The notes beneath the pieces were generated by a model. The model made no database searches. It had not been told where the DNA came from and saw only the letters and a list, made by a program, of their open reading frames with translations. Shown piece by piece: positions 42,033-44,450 of a stretch of 44,450 nt of DNA (position 1 is its first letter; every line of letters begins with the position of its first letter). The DNA is from OLB7 sp966250335 (GTDB taxonomy: Bacteria; Bacteroidota; Ignavibacteria; OLB7), in NCBI GenBank assembly GCA_966250335.1, contig CBINGZ010000045.1, positions 1 to 44,450 of the forward strand. Direction: 5' to 3'. A program made the translations under genes and the position numbers.

Positions 42033-42485
42033 TCACAACCGCCATAGTTGTTCCGTTCTGCAGTAAACTGTAGTCCACTTGACAAGACCTAAATATTCCA
42101 ACACACGGAATACGACATACGGTGCTACAAGTATCATAATCCCACTCAGATAGCCCAATACCCACCACAATGGTGTAGTTACGGACAGGATAGCAGTAAT
42201 CGCGCAGGAAATGATGAAACTGGGCACCAGCAGTTTTCGGATCGTCATTTCTCTTTTCACAAACACGATAAGGCCGATCAACAGTTTTGGAGCCGAGTAG
42301 AATATCAGCCACAGTATGAAAACAATGAGGAAGCACTCAGCAATTTTTTCGAGTGTGACTATGTGACCATCCCACCATTTCCTGATCACATAATTATCGA
42401 TCACGGCCATCAGACTTACAAGAGATGCCTCCATAATGAGGGCAACGATCTCAACAAGGAACACACGCGCTTTAGGGGGAATCAT
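42033..42485 (-). CDS. Small multi-pass membrane protein of unknown function
   Basis: The start at 42485 (MIPPKARVFLVEIVALIMEA) is supported by AAGGAG six bases upstream; a longer reading to 42563 adds unlikely sequence. The 150-residue protein has about four hydrophobic segments: about 9-29, 50-77, 84-104 and 107-128. No known domain is evident. It stands apart from its neighbours and is less GC-rich than the eCIS genes, so it may be a recent arrival. Confidence 0.6.
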   Translation of the reverse strand: MIPPKARVFLVEIVALIMEASLVSLMAVIDNYVIRKWWDGHIVTLEKIAECFLIVFILWLIFYSAPKLLIGLIVFVKREMTIRKLLVPSFIISCAITAILSVTTPLWWVLGYLSGIMILVAPYVVFRVLEYLGLVKWTTVYCRTEQLWRL

Positions 42486-42553
42486 ATCGACTCCTTGGTA
42501 TTGAATATCGAGCAACCCATCATCGTACGGTATCCCCGGGAATCGATGATTAC

Positions 42554-42576
42554 AGCAGGCCAATAGGAATCCTGCT
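42554..42576. repeat. Short inverted repeat between genes
   Basis: AGCAGG and CCTGCT are separated by 11 bases, between the membrane protein gene and the end of the TetR operon. No T tract is present on either side; function unknown. Confidence 0.3.
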
Positions 42577-42696
42577 CACGCATCAAGAGTAATGCTCAAG
42601 CAAAACCTGCCACGCACCGCAGCCCGCGAAGGACTCAGTAGGAAGAGATGATGAATCGGACAAACTATCTATGGTTTACAGCGCCTCTCCACGACC

Positions 42697-43380
42697 TCAC
42701 GCATACGGCTTGAACTCATCAAGCAGCTTCAGAAACGGCGTTACGATCGTCCGGCCCAGCGGCAGACTGGCAGCCTGGAGCATCCTGACCAGGATCACGG
42801 AGCTGCGGTCGACCAGCCTGTATGTCTTCTCCCTGTTTTCCGAATTGTCGAACAGCCAGTAGAGGATGACGGCGATCTGATAGAGCCAGAGCAGCTCCGG
42901 CAGTCTCCCCCCTACCGCCCCGGAGATCTTCGTCCCGCGCAACTGCGCCCCTTCGATCGCGCTTGCGTAGAGCGTCATCGAACGCTCGCGCAGCGGCAGC
43001 GACTCCGGACTGAACGGCGAGAGGGGATGCCCCGGATCGGCAGCCACCTTGAAGAGCGCGCGCGACACCTTATGGTAGGGCTGAGCCTCGTTGAGCAGCG
43101 CCTTTACTATTCCCGCGATCCTGTTCTCCAGCTTCTTTTCGGTCCGCACCACCTCGTTCGCATGATCAAGGTGGCGCGTGAACGACTGCGTGTAGAACGC
43201 GAAGATGATATGTTCCTTCGTCGGGAAGTAGTAGTACGCGGCGCCGAGGCTCATCCCGGCTTTCTGCGCGATACTTCTCATCGTCGTCTTCTCGTACCCT
43301 TCCTCCAGAAAAAGCTGGAGTGAGGCTTCGAGTATCCGATCGGCCGTTTCCTGGGATTTCGTTTTCCGTTCTTCGCTCAT
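42697..43380 (-). CDS. TetR/AcrR-family transcriptional regulator
   Basis: This 227-residue protein has the N-terminal TetR helix-turn-helix: 'ADRILEASLQLFLEEGYEKTTMRSIAQKAGMSLGAAYYYFPTKEHIIFAFY' at residues about 12-63. The rest is a helical ligand-binding and dimerisation domain of unknown specificity. It is the last gene of a three-gene minus-strand operon and starts five bases after the DCC protein stop. The two palindromes upstream of the first gene are its likely operators, so it probably represses its own operon. Confidence 0.9.
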   Translation of the reverse strand: MSEERKTKSQETADRILEASLQLFLEEGYEKTTMRSIAQKAGMSLGAAYYYFPTKEHIIFAFYTQSFTRHLDHANEVVRTEKKLENRIAGIVKALLNEAQPYHKVSRALFKVAADPGHPLSPFSPESLPLRERSMTLYASAIEGAQLRGTKISGAVGGRLPELLWLYQIAVILYWLFDNSENREKTYRLVDRSSVILVRMLQAASLPLGRTIVTPFLKLLDEFKPYA

Positions 43381-43385
43381 GCCTG

Positions 43386-43748
43386 TTATCTGCCGTTGAA
43401 CAGCAGGGAGATATTCCGCCTGTTCCTGGTAATCAGCCCGAAGGCTCGTCTGGCATAGGGCCAGAGACCGGGACTGCTGAGCCTGTAGGAGAGCTCACGA
43501 TAGTCCTCCAGGGCATACAGGCAGATAATATAGGCCTTGCTTCCGTAATAGGCTCTAAGCTCGTCGTCGATCACCACCAGATCGGTGGCCGTGGCCGGCA
43601 GGTTCACGTGCGGATATTTCGCTTTCACCGCCTCCGATCCGGAGGGGATGAATTCCAGTGAGATATACGCGGGCTGCCTTCTGAGCCACCTGACGCAGCG
43701 TATGCAGAAATTGCATTCGGCGTCGTAGAGCACCGTGAGCCGTTTCAT
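43386..43748 (-). CDS. DCC-family (DUF393) thiol-disulfide protein
   Basis: This 120-residue protein begins 'MKRLTVLYDAECNFCIRCVRWLRRQ', the DUF393 pattern in which D..C..C forms a thioredoxin-like redox site (Cys12, Cys15). 'PATATDLVVIDDELRAYYGSKAYIICLYAL' is the conserved middle. The biochemical role of the family is not settled; a redox function is inferred. It lies nine bases after the membrane protein gene. Confidence 0.85.
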   Translation of the reverse strand: MKRLTVLYDAECNFCIRCVRWLRRQPAYISLEFIPSGSEAVKAKYPHVNLPATATDLVVIDDELRAYYGSKAYIICLYALEDYRELSYRLSSPGLWPYARRAFGLITRNRRNISLLFNGR

Positions 43749-43757
43749 GACGTCACC

Positions 43758-44198
43758 TCATGTCTGAGCGTGATCACATATCTCACCCGGTCTGCACGGC
43801 TCGACCGGAGAATTCTTCAGGTGCTCGCTGGGCTCGACGGGTGGAGGCAGGGAATGAATAATATTGCGCCTCCGCACCTTGTTGAACACATAAATATTAA
43901 GGAAGTGCATACCGCCGAGCACCAGGAGCACAAGCCCGACCTGCCTTGCAAGAGTTTCGACCGCGTCACGATTGCTCGTCATTTCTCTGCCGACACTCAG
44001 ATTCAACGAGACATATCCCAGATTGATGAGATAGAATCCCACCACCAGCAGATGGTTCACCGAGCCGGCCAGCTGGGTGTTGCCGCCGAACGCATCCACC
44101 AGGAACATCCCCCCGTTCTTATAAAGGGTCCGCGCCACCCAGACCGTCATCCCGATGCTGATCACCAGATATACCAGATATGCTTCGACCGTGTTCAT
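43758..44198 (-). CDS. Small integral membrane protein in TetR/DCC operon
   Basis: This 146-residue protein is the first gene of the operon and has GGAGG five bases before its ATG. Three membrane helices are visible at about 4-24, 45-67 and 84-103, with a Pro/Glu-rich cytoplasmic-type tail ending in 'CRPGEICDHAQT'. A conserved-looking GGMFLVDAFGGN loop lies between helices 1 and 2. I do not recognise a family function; linkage to a DUF393 redox protein suggests a shared membrane process. Confidence 0.75.
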   Translation of the reverse strand: MNTVEAYLVYLVISIGMTVWVARTLYKNGGMFLVDAFGGNTQLAGSVNHLLVVGFYLINLGYVSLNLSVGREMTSNRDAVETLARQVGLVLLVLGGMHFLNIYVFNKVRRRNIIHSLPPPVEPSEHLKNSPVEPCRPGEICDHAQT

Positions 44199-44219
44199 GA
44201 TATCCTCCGTCGGGTTAGT

Positions 44220-44237
44220 TTTTGAACACGTTCAAAA
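44220..44237. promoter_or_regulatory. Likely TetR operator 1
   Basis: TTTTGAAC-AC-GTTCAAAA is an 8+8 inverted repeat 22 bases upstream of the operon's first ATG. It overlaps the promoter-like TAGTTTTG box, so bound repressor would block transcription. It differs from operator 2 only in the central pair. Confidence 0.75.
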
Positions 44238-44264
44238 CTACGTCGCCGCAGAAGGGAATGCAAG
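44233..44264 (-). promoter_or_regulatory. Possible Bacteroidota-type promoter of the TetR operon
   Basis: On the minus strand TAGTTTTG matches the TAnnTTTG -7 box, and CTTG (a weak match to the -33 TTTG) lies 20 bases upstream. The -7 box overlaps operator 1. Confidence 0.4.
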
Positions 44265-44268
44265 AAGA

Positions 44269-44288
44269 ATTTTGAACGCGTTCAAAAT
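44269..44288. promoter_or_regulatory. Likely TetR operator 2
   Basis: ATTTTGAACGCGTTCAAAAT is a perfect 20-bp palindrome. Its centre is exactly 50 bases from the centre of operator 1, close to a whole number of helical turns, so two repressor dimers could sit on nearly the same face. Confidence 0.75.
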
Positions 44289-44339
44289 GCAGCGACAGGA
44301 GAAGCAGGATGGCCAGAAGCGGTTTCACAACCTGTTTTT

Positions 44340-44379
44340 GAGCTGGAATCGGGGCTTCCGGGGGTTATGAAACCAGCTC
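44340..44379. repeat. Inverted repeat next to the tandem repeat
   Basis: GAGCTGG and CCAGCTC, 26 bases apart, lie directly before the 17-bp tandem array. Function unknown. Confidence 0.3.
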
Positions 44380-44450
44380 GAGGTAATCGGGATGACGAGG
44401 TAATCGGGATGACGAGGTAATCGGGATGACGAGGTAATCGGGATGACGAG
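44380..44450. repeat. 17-bp tandem repeat running off the window
   Basis: Four identical copies of GAGGTAATCGGGATGAC are followed by the first three bases of a fifth, and the array continues past the window end. There are no spacers, so it is not a CRISPR array. Confidence 0.9.

Noticed and set aside
41406..42336. Two overlapping minus-strand open frames of 107 and 210 residues
   Set aside because: They run through the tRNA-like fragment, the terminator and palindromic repeats, a common source of spurious proteins.
44380..44450. CRISPR array
   Set aside because: The repeats are directly adjacent with no spacers and no cas genes are nearby.

Overview
This window looks like a chromosomal segment from an uncultured, mostly high-GC bacterium, probably of the Bacteroidota/Chlorobiota (FCB) type. 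That placement is tentative. It rests on DUF1573/ASH-like periplasmic proteins, many starts without a clear Shine-Dalgarno, a TAnnTTTG promoter-like box before the TetR-controlled operon, and intergenic repeats of the CTACAAAT...GCTCCC..GGGAGC kind.

Left block (1-7350, visibly richer in A/T than the centre): a decayed or chimeric gene end, then a large Eco57I/PglX-type adenine methyltransferase and a DUF2326 SMC-like ATPase. Coupled and tightly spaced starts suggest one operon, probably a phage-defence module whose upstream part (perhaps a helicase) is lost or outside the window.

Envelope block (7397-14029): a DUF1573 protein, a DUF3574 lipoprotein, and a minus-strand run coding for an ECF sigma factor, a membrane anti-sigma-like protein with a barrel-like C-terminus, an ASH-like lipoprotein and a secreted PQQ-propeller/ankyrin fusion. 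This reads as an envelope-stress or sensing operon.

Central block (14551-41209, all + strand): a triple-module glycosyltransferase followed 24 bases later by a compact extracellular contractile injection system (eCIS) operon. In order it codes for sheath, tube, gp51-like assembly chaperone, a disordered linker protein, a Pvc16-like terminator (DUF4255), an AAA+ ATPase, a small conserved protein, a DUF4157 protein that is the best effector candidate, an Afp7-like tube-base protein, a LysM-like baseplate protein, the gpD-like hub, the gpV-like spike, a PAAR tip, gp25, two baseplate-J wedge proteins, tail protein I with a beta-helix-like extension, and a DUF6519/beta-helix protein. Most genes overlap or nearly touch. 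A large hairpin follows the last gene. No tape measure, capsid, terminase, lysis or TssJLM gene is present, so this is neither a prophage nor a classical T6SS. The most notable point is the DUF4157 protein: besides its HExxH site it carries SHG and RGCN motifs resembling a clan CD (caspase/DUF4347-like) His/Cys pair, followed by LysM-like segments.

Right block (41261-44450): an intergenic stretch with a tRNA 3'-end-like fragment, a canonical terminator and several palindromic repeats, then a small membrane protein and a three-gene minus-strand operon (membrane protein, DCC/DUF393 protein, TetR regulator) preceded by two nearly identical 18-bp operators exactly 50 bp apart. The window ends in a 17-bp tandem repeat.
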